A DNA stretch of 64,000 nucleotides from Haliclystus octoradiatus (GCA_916610825.1 OU744453.1:17944241-18008240), one strand, 5' to 3'. Shown: positions 25,101 through 35,698, counted from the first letter of the stretch. Notes: a model not told the origin generated them from the sequence alone. Numbers and translations are program-made.

Positions 25101-27542
25101 GTTTCAATACCAGTTGCTTGGGCAAGCAGATCACCATGGTTGTTTGCAACCTAAAAGTAAAAAATAGTTATGATGCAATCTTTGTGTTGACACCAAGTGT
25201 AGGCTTTTGAGTATGTTGACCTTCACATATTTGCTGGGTGATTGTGCTTGGTTGTCTATTGTTTCTCTATTCTTAACGCATATTGAACGCGTATTTCCGA
25301 CAAAGTAGTCTTTACACTTTGTTCTAGTTGGCCTTGGTGTAATGGCAATGGTGTTGGACCTTGGCTTTTAAGGTCTTGGGTTCAATCCGCTGTCAGAATA
25401 CTACTGCTTGGAGCCAGAGAGGACCTGACTCGATCTCAAGGTCATCCTCATTATCAGCTTTGAGAGAATACAAAATATACTCCCTGTCGTTAGGGGAGAC
25501 AGGGGTCACTTCGGACGCGGGTGACTTCGGACAGAACGGTTTTAGTTTAAATAAAAATACAACCTCTCAGTATGTTAAATACAAAGGTAAAACATACCTA
25601 TTGCCAAAATTTTAGATAATTTCATCAAGTAATAAAAAAGTTATTATGGTTTGAAACTTTGTCCCGCTTTTGTGTATTATTTGTTCTCGAAGAAAAAGTT
25701 CGACGAAGAAAATCCACGCAACCAACATGTTGATATTTGGTACCATTTTGAAGCCAGTGGCGTTGTGTACCTCATACTGAAGTCTCATGCACGTGCGCTT
25801 TGAAAATTCAACTGCAGGAATGATATTCTTCACTGTTTATAAACGGGGTGACTACGGTCAGAGCGTCATAACATAGCAAAGCGATGAAGAAGTAAAATAT
25901 CAAGCTGTGAAACAATGGTAAATCCGAAATTAAGTGGGTGTCATGTTTCCCATTCCATTCAAGTTTGACACGCTCCAGCTGTGATGTTGTGTAAACATTT
26001 CAGAGCACGCGTGAGCCGTCGGCTTAGGATATGTGGAAATAATATGGTCTAGTTAAATATAATATCAAATTGTGGATGAAAAATCAAGTATGAAGTGCAT
26101 TTAATTACAGATATGTCTCAATTTATATCTGTCGAAGAGTTTGGTATACTCTTGTTGATTTACGAGCATGTTTTGTTTTCGTTTGGAGACGCTGTGTTAT
26201 GACTTGAATCTACGGCTTTCGATGACTATTTCGACGCGCTAAAGAAATTATAAATATTAACATGGTTTGTAATTTATGAATAATTTCATCGATTTCTCTG
26301 AGTAGATGAATGATAAAGCTTTCGATTGATGTCAATAAACATTTGTTTCGTTCATTGCTGAGAGTTTAAATTCATTGTCCAGAGTCACCCCAGTCTGGCC
26401 GAAGTCACCCCGCTCAACTAGGGGTAAAAGAATGATTAAATACTCGGCACTCAAATATATTTCATTTCCCAACAATTTACCCTTTTAAACATGGCACAAT
26501 AGCTATTAAATGATATACGATTTATTTGTTTCAAGCGAAAAATAAAATAATTACAAGTAAGAAACCAAAAAGCGTCCGATGTGTACCCGGTCTCCCCTAC
26601 AATTAAATGCAAACAAGGTTATAGCTTACCTGTTCTTGTAACTGTTTATTTAATATATCAACACCACTTGACAATCTTGCAAGTGCCTCACTAATTTGCT
26701 GTCCTTCAATTACGGCATTGGCATATTTTTTTGCATCGAAATCAGCAGTGGTAAAATCTATCAACGTTTCTAGAAATATAAAAATAACATATTTGAGAAC
26801 ATATTGATGGCCATTGATATTTAGCAGGTATGGAATCAGGTCCTGGTTTCACCGACTGTTATAACCGAAATAATCACACGCATTGCACGAACTATATTTA
26901 AAATGATACACAACGCATTGGCATTGGCGAAACAGAAGGGTCGGTCTCAGCTCACAAACTCTCAAATCGTCAGCATTGACTGACTCTAGCACTTAAACCG
27001 TTCAATTGATACCTTACAGAGTAGCAGATACTTGGTCTTTAAAGGAAATACAATATTTGTGGTGTTATTATCTCTAGGCGATAAATCTATGTCATTAGAA
27101 TTAGCAACAGAAAACTTACTTCGTCACATCGTTCTATACATTTTTATATCTATCAGTTGATTTTCATTATTCTCTCCTTGTAAACAATAGTCATAGAAAG
27201 TTCAATTTATATCTTACCACATTTTATTTATATCTATGTTGTAATTTCATAAAATGTTTATTTTAACCTTGATAATGACAACAGCAATGATGTCGAAACA
27301 TTGGAACAAATTTCGGGACAAATTTAATTTTAATCGTGGTTCATTTTCAGTTATTGGATAATCAATTTGATTTTGAAGCAGCCTATTACTAAATTTTTAA
27401 TATAAAACCTAGAAAGTATCCTTATATCGTCTTAGACATAGTATAATATTTATTTTGAAGTGTTATTCTAACCGTCTTTTTCAAGCAAAGCTAACGCAAA
27501 GTTCTCCTCTTCACCAGATTGTTGTTGAAGTTCGACCGCCAT
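13102..27542 (-). CDS. COG5: Conserved oligomeric Golgi complex subunit 5, N-terminal 460 residues (partial)
   Basis: COG5 is a subunit of lobe B of the COG tether, which works on the cytosolic face of the Golgi in retrograde vesicle capture. Fourteen exons join in phase: 27473-27542, 26630-26769, 25093-25150, 22349-22403, 21351-21420, 20362-20482, 19962-19999, 18592-18684, 16720-16867, 16345-16430, 14822-14899, 13966-14047, 13530-13710, 13102-13263. The protein starts [10 protein letters not shown]; recognisable COG5 landmarks are [13 protein letters not shown], the [14 protein letters not shown] coiled-coil segment, [29 protein letters not shown], and [17 protein letters not shown] (423-439), nearly identical to vertebrate COG5. 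Exon 14 ends in a good donor (GTAAGT) with two bases of a codon left over, so the gene must continue. About 370-380 residues usual for the family were not found downstream to position 1; they may lie beyond the window, across the oppositely oriented channel gene, or be lost. Confidence 0.93.
14131..14300 (+). repeat. tRNA-derived SINE, family A, degenerate copy
   Basis: Holds the B-box GGTTCAAATCC and the following body (TTGACTTCATCTAAATCATC, then CAAATGAGTACCAT). The A box is decayed. It sits head to tail-inverted beside the next copy. Confidence 0.6.
14325..14687 (-). repeat. tRNA-derived SINE, family A
   Basis: Near-complete copy on the minus strand in COG5 intron 11, ending at the tRNA-like head with TTAGCTCAGATGG (A box) and GGTTCAAATCC (B box). 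It abuts a GTTCATGAAC repeat at 14690. Confidence 0.85.
14690..14795. repeat. GTTCATGAAC foldback family, copy
   Basis: Starts AAAACAGTTCAGGAG and ends CTGTTTTTCGCAGGGG; it lies only 27 bp downstream of the COG5 exon 11 donor. A related fragment is at about 14965-15006. Confidence 0.75.
15898..16073. mobile_element. Tigger/pogo-like MITE, copy 1
   Basis: Flanked by TA on both sides. Ends CAGTGGAACCTTTATATGAC and (inverted) CAGTCAAACCTGTTATAA. Internally it repeats GACCACTATAGACAGGTG twice. TA duplication and CAG termini fit the Tc1/mariner-pogo superfamily. Confidence 0.75.
16543..16705. mobile_element. Tigger/pogo-like MITE, copy 2 (left end truncated)
   Basis: Same interior (GACCACTATAGACAGGTGGC) and right end as copy 1; the first bases of the left terminus are missing. 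In COG5 intron 9, 15 bp from the exon 9 donor. Confidence 0.7.
17232..17408. mobile_element. Tigger/pogo-like MITE, copy 3
   Basis: Complete, TA-flanked (17230-17231, 17409-17410), with terminus CAGTGAAACCTGTATATAAC. A fragment of the same family follows at about 18314-18383. Confidence 0.8.
17985..18285 (-). repeat. tRNA-derived SINE family B, two partial copies
   Basis: Two minus-strand tRNA-like heads, at 17985-18160 and 18180-18285. The second reads, on the minus strand, CCTTAGTATAGTGGGTAGGG, then GGGTCTTGGGTTCCATTCC, an A-box/B-box arrangement. Confidence 0.6.
18779..19138 (-). repeat. tRNA-derived SINE, family A
   Basis: Near full-length minus-strand copy in COG5 intron 7. The tRNA-like head is at 19070-19138 and the tail at the low-coordinate end reads, inverted, GGTAGGGCGACACCGTC. 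Confidence 0.85.
19224..19405. mobile_element. Second TA-flanked MITE family
   Basis: Ends CAGTTGAATCCGGCAATAACG-like and inverted CAGTAAAATCTGGCAATAACG-like; TA at 19222-19223 and 19406-19407. Pogo/Tigger-like by ends, but unrelated in interior to the other TA-flanked family. Confidence 0.7.
19784..19954. mobile_element. Tigger/pogo-like MITE, copy 4, touching a splice donor
   Basis: Complete inverted-orientation copy with TA flanks (19782-19783, 19955-19956). Its right end begins at intron base +8 of COG5 intron 7. Confidence 0.8.
20251..20346. mobile_element. Tigger/pogo-like MITE, copy 5, internally deleted
   Basis: Both termini kept (CAGTGAAACCTGTATATAAA and inverted CAGTCAAGCCTGCTATAAC) with TA flanks, but about 80 bp of the interior is gone. 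It begins about 16 bases inside COG5 intron 6. Confidence 0.8.
21471..21615. mobile_element. GTTCATGAAC foldback element, near-complete
   Basis: Ends are CCCCTGCGAAAAACAATGCA and its inverted counterpart (…CTGTTTTTCGCAGGGG). The interior consists of repeated AGTTCATGAACTG-like palindromes. Lies close upstream of COG5 exon 5. Confidence 0.8.
22568..22776. mobile_element. GTTCATGAAC foldback element, longest copy
   Basis: About 209 bp. Starts CCCCTGTGAAAAACAATTCA, ends inverted; at least six TTCATGAA palindromes in between. In COG5 intron 3. Confidence 0.8.
22855..23219 (+). repeat. tRNA-derived SINE, family A, best copy
   Basis: About 365 bp. The head has a pol III A box TTAGCTCAGTTGG (22864-22876) and B box GGTTCAAATCC (22920-22930). 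A unique body follows and the tail reads GGTAGGGCGACACCGTC. Five further copies in the window show it is a dispersed SINE, not a functional tRNA gene. Confidence 0.9.
23279..24330. mobile_element. ~1-kb repeat element with subterminal TTAAACTTTT iterations
   Basis: The left part begins near TTTATACCGAAAAGTTTAA and the right part ends with the inverted form; variants of GGTATTAAACTTTT recur many times near both ends. The flanking string AACAGGGGAATCC, then GTAAAA, occurs on both sides, suggesting a duplicated target. No coding capacity seen. Family unknown. Confidence 0.55.
24973..25055. repeat. GTTCATGAAC foldback family, truncated copy
   Basis: Left half only, starting CCCCACCGAAAAACAGTTGA; 40 bp from the COG5 exon 3 donor. 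Confidence 0.7.
25328..25410 (+). repeat. tRNA-derived SINE, family B head
   Basis: CCTTGGTGTAATGGCAATGG (A-box region) followed by GGGTTCAATCC (B box), spacing as in a tRNA. Plus-strand counterpart of the copies at 5090 and 17985. Confidence 0.6.
25491..26599. mobile_element. Non-autonomous TIR element, 1.1 kb
   Basis: Termini read TAGGGGAGACAGGGGTCAC (left) and inverted TAGGGGAGACCGGGTACAC (right), followed by TTCGGAC / ATCGGAC. The motif GAAGTCACCCC also occurs internally near 26400. No transposase frame. A target duplication is not clear. In COG5 intron 2, ending 31 bp from the exon 2 donor. Confidence 0.65.
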
Positions 27543-27781
27543 CTTGCCAGGTCAACGAGAGCGTTTGAGAATGAGAATACCCCACGCAATATAATACAAT
27601 TCATCCCGCGGGAGCAAATGCAATTTTGACCGCGTATACAGGCAATTTCTATGCGAGTAAAAATGATATCCATGTAAAATCATAGTGAATTATCAACAAC
27701 AGAAAAACGTCATGTGATTATCCAAATATAGTATACAGTTGAAATTGTTAATAACATATAAAAGTAATGGATTTAGTGAAT

Positions 27782-27983
27782 AAATAAATTTATTAAAAAT
27801 GAACAACTTTTAGGGTTCTCAACTGAGCCCATTTTCATGTTAAATACAAGGTTAAAAGATTATCTAATTTATAGTTTGCTTTTTATTTAAAACTATAAGT
27901 TAGATATATATTTAACCTTGTATTTAACTTGGAAATGGGCTCAGTTGAGAACCCGAAATGTTGTTCATTCTTCATACATTTAT
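27782..27983. mobile_element. Foldback (palindromic) element, ~200 bp
   Basis: The left arm contains GGGTTCTCAACTGAGCCCAT and the right arm its exact inverse. Homology continues outward through GAACAAC and inward through AATACAAGGTTAAA, leaving a short central loop. Such a structure fits a hairpin-type MITE. Confidence 0.8.
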
Positions 27984-28373
27984 TTGCTGTTAATAGCTGT
28001 TGCTTCCAATTATTGTTAAAGAAAACTCTTATTGAAATGAATGGACGTCTTGATTATAAGCAATAGTAGCTGGTTCCGGAGTTGCATAAACACATTTATC
28101 ATTAATCAAGCATTCAATTATGTATATCTAACATATTGTGATAGGCCTTCAGAAACATATAGCTTAATCGAATATTTTCTCAGGAAAATTAACCACAATT
28201 ACGAAACTCCTTTAACCAGCTGGCCACAGACATGGCTTGAAAACATTAAGATTTCTTCATTTGTGACTAATAGGGTTGTTCTTTTAGCCAACACTGTCGT
28301 TTGATGCTTTTGAAAATATTGTATAACGCATGCTTTGTTGGTTTTGAAGGTTGCTATTCCAATACTTTTGGTA

Positions 28374-28682
28374 TACAGGGATGTTCAAATACTATATAAA
28401 GGGTGACTTTTCAAAAATAATTCAAAACGTGAGGAATTTTCTCTGCCATGAACATTTTTTGAGACACACCTTTTTGACTTGTTTGCCCGATTTTCAAGTT
28501 TTTCCTCAAATTTTTCTTTTTAATATTCCAATTTTTGATACTTTTTTTTGGTCCTTTCCCTTCTAATGTCATATATGTCCTTTGTGAAACATTATTTGGG
28601 GTACCCTTTCTTTGATATAAATTAGCGTTTTTTGATCGTTCCTCCCAGAATGCTATATTTAGGCGAACCCCGTCGAAGCACA
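28374..28682 (-). mobile_element. TIR element related to 33393-33724
   Basis: On the minus strand it starts GCTTCGACGGGGTTCG and ends near TATTTGAACATCCC, matching both ends of the copy at 33393 but with a different interior. Confidence 0.5.
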
Positions 28683-28978
28683 TTAACGAACGTTTCCCTA
28701 TAGGTAATATCCACTTACCATATGCTCATTTTCATTAATATTAAACATGAGTATTATTATCAAATGTAAACAATTTATTTGGTCATAGTCTACCACCTGT
28801 CCAGAATGCTTCTGGGTATAAATCATGTGACACATGCCCATATTACCGTAATAATGTAACCTGCTCTACAATACAAAACCTCATCAAATTCAAAACAATG
28901 TATATATTATCTGAGGGATGCAGAGAAAACTAAAGATTACATTAGATAATTGGTTATAATATAGAATAAAATTTGCAA

Positions 28979-31900
28979 ATGATGATGTTTGGTAAAATTA
29001 CAAGTCTGTTAAAGGGACCTTACGAGAAAGTCGATTCTCAATTTTCATGGATTGTTTGCGTGGCATGTGTGATACATGGAATGTGTTCTATTGGTCTACA
29101 GTTGAGTTTTGGTGTTATCTTTAATGAGTTATTAGAAGTATACAAAGAGCAAAAACAGGTTTGAAAAATCCTATCAATATTTCTATGCCAATTATGCACA
29201 CAGCATGTTTCTGTAATATTTTGAACTGCCATCACTCTTGTGTATAAGCCTTCAAAGTTGTTATTTGATAATACATTGATTTTATTTGATATTTTTACTA
29301 ATTTAGAGGTCATGTGCTTTCTTCATTTAATTGGGAATTTATCCACAAAAGATTTGGAGCCTGGCGAGGGGATCGAGCCCATGACCCATAATAAATGTTT
29401 AAAACCATATACTATGTGAAATAGCTCGTATTTTGAATGGCTACTTTGAATTGAAATTAAAGAACTTCATTCCGTCAATTAGCCAGCAGAAGAACCATTA
29501 TCCATATACATTATATTATTTACTACTTTTGATTTGTTTCAATCTTCTAAAGTTCATGCAATGAAACTGGTAATTTAATTAAGTTTTTGAGGAGACATAT
29601 AATTCCCCGACTAATTAGGTAAGGCATTGAATAATTTGCCGGAGGAATTGCGACTGCTGAATAAATGGTCGCTTTTTCAAAGCCAAAAATCGCTTTCAAG
29701 TTTTAAATAACGGCTAAAGCTAAATAAGCTAGAGAGATTTCCTACTTTCTGAAAGACGGCATGTGATTGTTCATTTAATCAAATGTTTTAATTTTAATTC
29801 ACGTGAACGCGTGATTACAAAATAACGTCACGAGACCATGAATGCATCGAATATGATAACCCAAACGATGAATAAATTATTGATCTGAAAGGATAAAGAG
29901 CTATGATCAGAGCCATCTATTTACAAGAGTTGAGACACGCTTTCATATGCCGTAATCCTATCCAATTGGACAGATGCTAGTCACGTGATTTTTGGACGCC
30001 ATCTTTGTTCTTTCAGAAACAGATTCTCAATCATTTCAAGTGAAACGCGCGAAAAAATACAATACAATATGGCTGAAAAAACACACAACATTCTCCTGCA
30101 CATGCGCACTGTTAAAAACGTGCTCGGGTCCAGGCAAAAAGATACAAAAATGGCATAAGTGTCCCAACTCTTGTAAATAGATGGCTCTGGCTATGATGAT
30201 TGGTTATGTCTGTCAACGTATTAATTATATGCAAAATAAATACTGTATGTCTTGTATCCAGCTTAAATATAAAAGCAATGCATTTTGAATTCAACCATTT
30301 TCTGAATGAAATTATCATCACATTTTGTCTGAATAGCAAACTTATATATTCAATAATAGGCATGTAAAGAATTTTTGACTGTCACATGACTTGGAGTGTG
30401 TTGACTCAAATGTTTGAGAAGTCAATTTGGGAATTACCCAGATCAGTTCAATATGTTAATTTTGAGATACACAGCTTAACTGTATATCCATGACCTCCTA
30501 TGTAACACTTTGACTCTGAACCACATTCTATTTATGTCATTTGTCCTCTAATATAATATTGCCGTCTGTTTATGTAAATGAGTAATGAAATAATAGTAAT
30601 TAAACGCTATTTGAGAAGGCTCATTTTAGGCGTACTCTTATGTAGCTCCCACAGCTATTAGATATTCACGTGTATACTATATTTATTTCTAGCATGGCTT
30701 GGTACAATAGCATTGACATTTCTATTTACGTTAGCACCACTTGTGACGCAGTTAATCGGTCGTTATGGACATCGTATTGCTTTATGTGGCGCAACAATAA
30801 TTCTATTATCTCTACTATTAACGTCGTTTGTGGATAAAATAGACTATATGTTTATTACGTATGGTGTGATTGGTGGCTTTGGTGGGAGCTTATTATATGT
30901 TACAGCAGTTGATGTTCAGCAGTTTTACTTCAAACGATATTTTAGTACTGCAACAGGTAAGACAACAGATTGTATGAATAGATCACCTTGTAACATTTCT
31001 GAAACGTTGTTATCGAATTTGATTGATCGATCATAGGTACCAGGACCATGTAGAGAGGACCCAGGCACTTTTTAGACTTTTTTATTGTTGTTTACGGAAG
31101 ACGTTATATACAGTAAAAATGCTGTATAGCTGCGTCAGTTTATTGAATAACTTGTGAAAAAAATAAAAAGTAAAGACAAAATCTAAAATCACCCAGCAAC
31201 AAATAGCCTGTCCAATCTTTATCAATGTATGTGGTGTGATTATGAAAAGTTGCTCACAACTCAAAATGCAAAAGCTATAATTACGAAGTTTTCACGACGA
31301 CGATGCAAGTCAAAACCTATTTTTATAGCGTACCAGAACTATAATACTACCGTTGTGCATCAATCCATCATGTTCTGTTTGCTTAAAGCATATATGTCAC
31401 CTTTTGGGACACAACGGATTCGGATAGAAAATTTTCTTCTATCCGTACATGTCACTAAACGATTCTGGCTGTGGTTTTGCCTGTATATAGTAATCAAAAA
31501 GTAGAATGTTGGTCGGAAATCACGGTCAAAATCTCTTGTGGAAATAATATCGTTCCACTTTTTGCTTTCAAAAAGTGGGACACCAGAATCTCCAAAATAC
31601 TATGTCCAAGGTCAATTTTGGTGGGGAAAGGGTCACGCTATGCAAAAACGCAACAGTAACATGTAAGGATAGAAAAAAAGTTAAATCCAAATACGTTCTG
31701 TCATCAAAGGTGATATATACACTTCCCGATACACTTTAATTATTATTATTCTCATCATATCGATAAATAGAATCTTAGTATTTGCTGCATTTTTGCCCTT
31801 GAACTCAAGTTGACGTTAATTATACTGTATATTTATTTATGGGAAAGTCTCTTTATGGGAAAGTCTCTTTATGGGAAAGTCTCTTTTCCTTGATAAACCA

Positions 31901-34900
31901 GTTGAGGCTCATTCCTTCCACATCGGGTTTATATTTTTAATTATTTCTTTTTTCAGTTTGTGCCACTTTAGGTATCCCTATTGGTATTGGTTTCTTCTCA
32001 TTTGTCTCTGGTCAAACATTGAAATATTATTCTCTTCCATGGACGTTTCGTATTATTGGCTTCTTTGTATTTGGTTTATCAGTCATTTCTTCAATTGTAT
32101 ACATTCCACATTCAAATATGGTCGTAAGAAGGGAACAATCACAACATAATTTTATGAAAGATTTTAGAAAAGTTTTACAAAATAAAACATTTTTGGTTTG
32201 GTTAATTGCCATTACTATTATCAGTTGTGAATATGGCACAGTGTTTACACATCAAGTAAGTTAGCCTAATTTCATTAAGTTTCCACTCAAAATGTCTGCA
32301 ATCATGCTATAAATAAGATTGAATAAATAACAAATTTGATTCGCTGTATCTGATTGTTTAGAGTTAAATGACACGAAATCAGTGATCATGCCATAGCATA
32401 GCTAGGTCCGAAAATATAATCAATCTTACAATTCGAACTTGATATTACGACTAACAGTTTATCTGATTGACTTTCGATTCTATCATCAATTTTATTATAT
32501 CACTGTTTTCTCATTTTCCGTTGTTGATATTTTTGCTTTCTCAGTTCAAAATTGATATATTCTTTTGGCGCAGACCGCATCTAAAGTAAAGTAAAGTAAA
32601 TAACCGATACAGTAGCCCTCTGCAAAAGGCACCAGTACACATCTTCTATCGCTAAAGGAGTGGCCCTTTAGCTAAGAATCCAGCCACGTCACTGTATACC
32701 TATATTTCAACAAATTTTATGGCCCCATACTTTATATAGGTCTTGATTGTCAATGCGTAGTGATGCTATAATAGCCTCCCGTGTGGCTTGCATACATCTA
32801 TATAGGTATAAATAAAAGCTTAATCTTCTTTTCTCATTCAAGGTGCGTTACGTTGTTGAATTGGGTATTCCAAAATCAAAGGCGTTAGAAATTCCTACAT
32901 ATACGGCTGTCGGAAATATCATTGGTCGGATTGCCTGCAGTGTTATTTTTGCCTTTCATTTTGTTAATGAATTGAGTTTATTTCAATTATTTTTATTCAT
33001 CGCCGCGATAACAGGAATTATAGCATCAATAGTAACATCTTTCATTGGCCTCGTTATATCATTAGTTCTTTATTCTATATTTGATGGTGCAGCTCAAAGT
33101 GCTGTTTATTGTGTTACAATGTGTTTGGTTGGACCTGATGATTTGAGAGCCGCGTTTTCATTTGGTTTCGTAACGAGGATTATTCCATTTCTTATCACTT
33201 CACCGTTAATCAGTAAGTTTATTAAGATAATCATTTGAGATACTAAAGATTTTAAATACTCATATTTCTATACATTATTATGTGCTCTCTATATCTCTAA
33301 ATCACAATAAAAAAATTAAATACATTTTAAATTGCGTAAAATCATATTACAAAACTTTAAAGATTGAACAATATCCTTTCACTTCTCAAGATAGTAATAT
33401 ACCCGGGGGTAACTTCCATTGCGCTTCGACGGGGTCGTTCAAATGGAACTTTGGCAGAATGACCATAAAAAAATTGCACATGATGAAGAAGATTCCCCAA
33501 ATATATTTTTATGAATGGCCAAAAAAGTGTAAAGAAAAAAGTTTCATATGCAAAATTTCTTTTGCACCATAAAAAACTTGCAACGGCGTCAAAAGGATAC
33601 CTCAAAAAAAAATTCTGACTAAGCATACCCCAAAAAATTTTTATGGAATTTGAAAAAGGTACCCTTCAATATTTGAACGTCCCCGTATACCCAAAGTATG
33701 AAAGTTACCCCCCTGGGGTAATATATCAATCAAATATTTGTTGCTGACAAATGTGCAAATGATATTCGTTAGAAATTGTATAACCAATTGGGCACAGTTA
33801 ATACTATGGCTGACTATGCGTGAAATAATCGATGTGAATGTTCTGTCAAAATGTTCTACGGTTTTTGACCAAGGCTTAATTCATCGATCCCCGATTTCAC
33901 ATGAAATTTAATCTTAATCTTGACTTGTGTCTCCACAGCAAATCTACAATCTGAGTAGTAGTATAGTCCCATAGAAAAAATCAATCAATCATATCGACAC
34001 ATTGACTAGAAGATAGTCATTGGAAATAGTCTAGAACTATTCAACATGTTATTCTGAACAATTTAAAATCAAAAAATATTTTAAAATGTGCACCAGAACT
34101 AGTTCCAGGCTCTTATTGTTAAACTCGGATACAAATGAAAAGAGCCTGGAGCTAGTTCCGGTGCACATTTTAAGATTTTTTTGACTCTAATTTGTTTAGA
34201 ATATCATGTTGAATAATTCTAGACTATTTCCAATAACAATCTTCTAGTCAAAGTGTCCATATGATTGATTAATTTTTTCTATGGGACTATACTACTACAC
34301 AGATTGTAGGTTTGCTATCTCCACAGCTCCCTGCTTACCATACAGCTATTATTAAGTTATATAAAGATCAAATATTTGTGAAATTGATGAAATATCGTCG
34401 TTGAAATGCATTTCAACACGCAGGAAATCGACAACTATTAGGGTCTAAAGTTTGAAATCTTTTATGGAAACTAAAAATGTTTTTGCAACACAGTATAACC
34501 ACAAATGAGTACTATGCATGTGCAATAAGCCTCTTCGGAGTTGCTTGTCGATTTCATATTTCTAGTTGTCATATTCCAGTCCATAGGCAAAAAACGCGGG
34601 ATAATTCTATTGAATTCACTTCGTTTTTCCCACCTCAGAACAATGAAGCTTTTAAACTCAGAAGAGGCTTGTAATTTTTTTTTTTTTTTTTTTTTTTTCT
34701 CCATTTCAATTTATATGTAGTTATGAAATTAGGCTAATAATGGCTTCGAAAAGCACCTACATAAAACCTTTTTTAAAACATTTACAAAATTTGCTTAGAT
34801 CTACCTCTTTTAAACGACATTTAAATAGATTTAGAGACATTGAATTTACAACATTTCTGGTAATACATTCCACATATTTACAACACGAAATGAAAAAAAA

Positions 34901-35698
34901 TTACGTTTAAATTGGTACAATGGGTTTGGTGTTAAATGTTTAAGCTTTTTAGAGTGTCCGCGAGTGTTGTAAGGGTTGTTATCAATAATAAAAAATGTTT
35001 CAAATGGCATGTCGACAAGATTGTTCAATAGTTTGTAGCACATGCAAAGATCAAAATAAAGACGACGATACTCTAACGATTCTAAGTTTAATATGATTAG
35101 ACGGTGTTCGTACGAATTATATTCTATCCGGGCTCTTTTACATAACCATCTTGTGAAGAATCTTTGAACTCTTTCAACGACTTTGATGTCTTTGATCAGT
35201 GTTGGACTCCAAACTGGTGTTGATGACTCCATTATAGGCCTGATGTATGTCGTATAGGCCAAGATAAGAGTTTGAGGATTGTTGGTATAGAAACTTTTAA
35301 ATAATTGAAAGGAGCGTTGATAAGCCTTGGATGCTATTATTGAGCAATGCTTACTTGGTTTAAAATCAGGCGAGAGTGTTATTCCAAGATCTTTGATGTC
35401 TTGAACAATATCCAGAGAGATACCTCTGAGATTTGTTCTAATTTGTTCTACTTTATTTATTATAGGTACTATTGTTGATACTACTGGAAATTATAAAGTT
35501 TTGTTTTACGTCTCAAGTGGTGCAATAATAATTGGTTTATTATCAACATTGTTTTTATATCTTACAAATCCATATTATTCGCAAATACAAAGTAATAATA
35601 CAATATATGTCAACACAACAGATGAGCGAAGACAAAGTCACTTCAATATTACATTCGATGAAGAGTTGATCAATGCAAACGTACGGACAGAAGTATAA
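28979..35698 (+). CDS. SLC16-like monocarboxylate-transporter-family protein (possible 1-nt lesion at exon 1/2)
   Basis: Five exons: 28979-29158, 30693-30956, 31957-32255, 32843-33212, 35466-35698; about 449 residues, 12 predicted membrane helices. Major-facilitator carriers of this family move monocarboxylates and related solutes across the plasma membrane. Family signs: the N-terminal WIVCVACVIHGMCSIGLQLS helix, AWLGTIAL after the first loop, GRYGHRIALCG, the YFKRYFSTATG helix-5 motif, a large central loop, VVELGIPKSKA, GNIIGRIACS, and a final SPLI plus TIVDTTGNYK segment. The usual DGGWGW motif of TM1 is replaced (DSQFSW), so substrate cannot be inferred. Start chosen at the first of three consecutive ATGs. 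Exon 1 ends CAG|GT in phase 0 whereas exon 2 needs phase 1; the neighbouring copy has GCAG at this point, so one base seems missing. AATAAA at 35796-35801. Confidence 0.85.
29908..30189. mobile_element. hAT-type MITE, family 1, copy 2
   Basis: TIR CAGAGCCATCTATTTACAAG; perfect 8-bp target duplication GCTATGAT (29900-29907 and 30190-30197). Nearly identical to the copy at 52360. In intron 1 of the transporter gene. Confidence 0.9.
31836..31883. repeat. Perfect 16-bp tandem triplication
   Basis: TTTATGGGAAAGTCTC three times without a mismatch, 73 bp upstream of the exon 3 acceptor of the transporter gene. Lack of divergence implies a recent expansion. Confidence 0.95.
32600..32785 (-). repeat. 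tRNA-derived SINE, family A, diverged 3' part
   Basis: Recognisable by GCACCAGTACAC, ATCTTCTATCGCTAAAGGAG and GGTCTTGATTGTCAATGCG, the inverted 3' body of family A. The tRNA-like head is absent. In intron 3 of the transporter. Confidence 0.6.
33393..33724. mobile_element. TIR element, ~330 bp
   Basis: Left end TACCCGGGGGTAACTTCCAT then CGACGGGGTCGTTCAAAT. The right end inverted reads TACCCCAGGGGGGTAACTTT then TACGGGGACGTTCAAAT. A 3' fragment of the same family lies at about 40040-40102. Confidence 0.65.
33939..34314. mobile_element. 370-bp near-perfect palindromic element, copy 1
   Basis: Ends AAATCTACAATCTGAGTAG and inverted AAACCTACAATCTGTGTAG; each arm continues through AGTATAGTCCCATAGAAAAA to the centre, where GAACTAGTTCCAGGCTCTT meets its inverse. 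The flanks both contain CTCCACAG. In intron 4 of the transporter. Confidence 0.85.
34676..35430 (-). mobile_element. LINE 3' fragment with poly(A) tail
   Basis: Minus-strand open frame with a non-LTR reverse transcriptase thumb region: VQDIKDLGITLSPDFK, SKAYQRSFQLFKSFYTNN, AYTTYIRPIMESSTPVWSP, KVVERVQRFFTRWL, then a short 3' UTR. A run of T at 34676-34699 is the poly(A) tail seen from the plus strand. CR1/L2/Jockey-like in arrangement. It ends about 35 bp before transporter exon 5. Confidence 0.85.

Larger units (their letters stand above)
27543..28978. other. Divergent intergenic region between COG5 and the SLC16-like gene
   Basis: The two genes are transcribed away from each other, so both promoters should lie here; no TATA box or CpG island is evident. 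It contains a strong palindrome (27782-27983) and a TIR-type element (28374-28682). Confidence 0.6.

Noticed and set aside
28041..28304. 87-codon frame upstream of the transporter gene
   Set aside because: No similarity recognised, no conserved motif, sits in the divergent promoter spacer.
30713..31036. A separate small gene beginning at 30713
   Set aside because: It is transporter exon 2 read past its donor at 30957; not an independent gene.
33282..33572. 96-codon frame after transporter exon 4
   Set aside because: Falls largely inside the TIR element at 33393-33724 and has no homology to the transporter.
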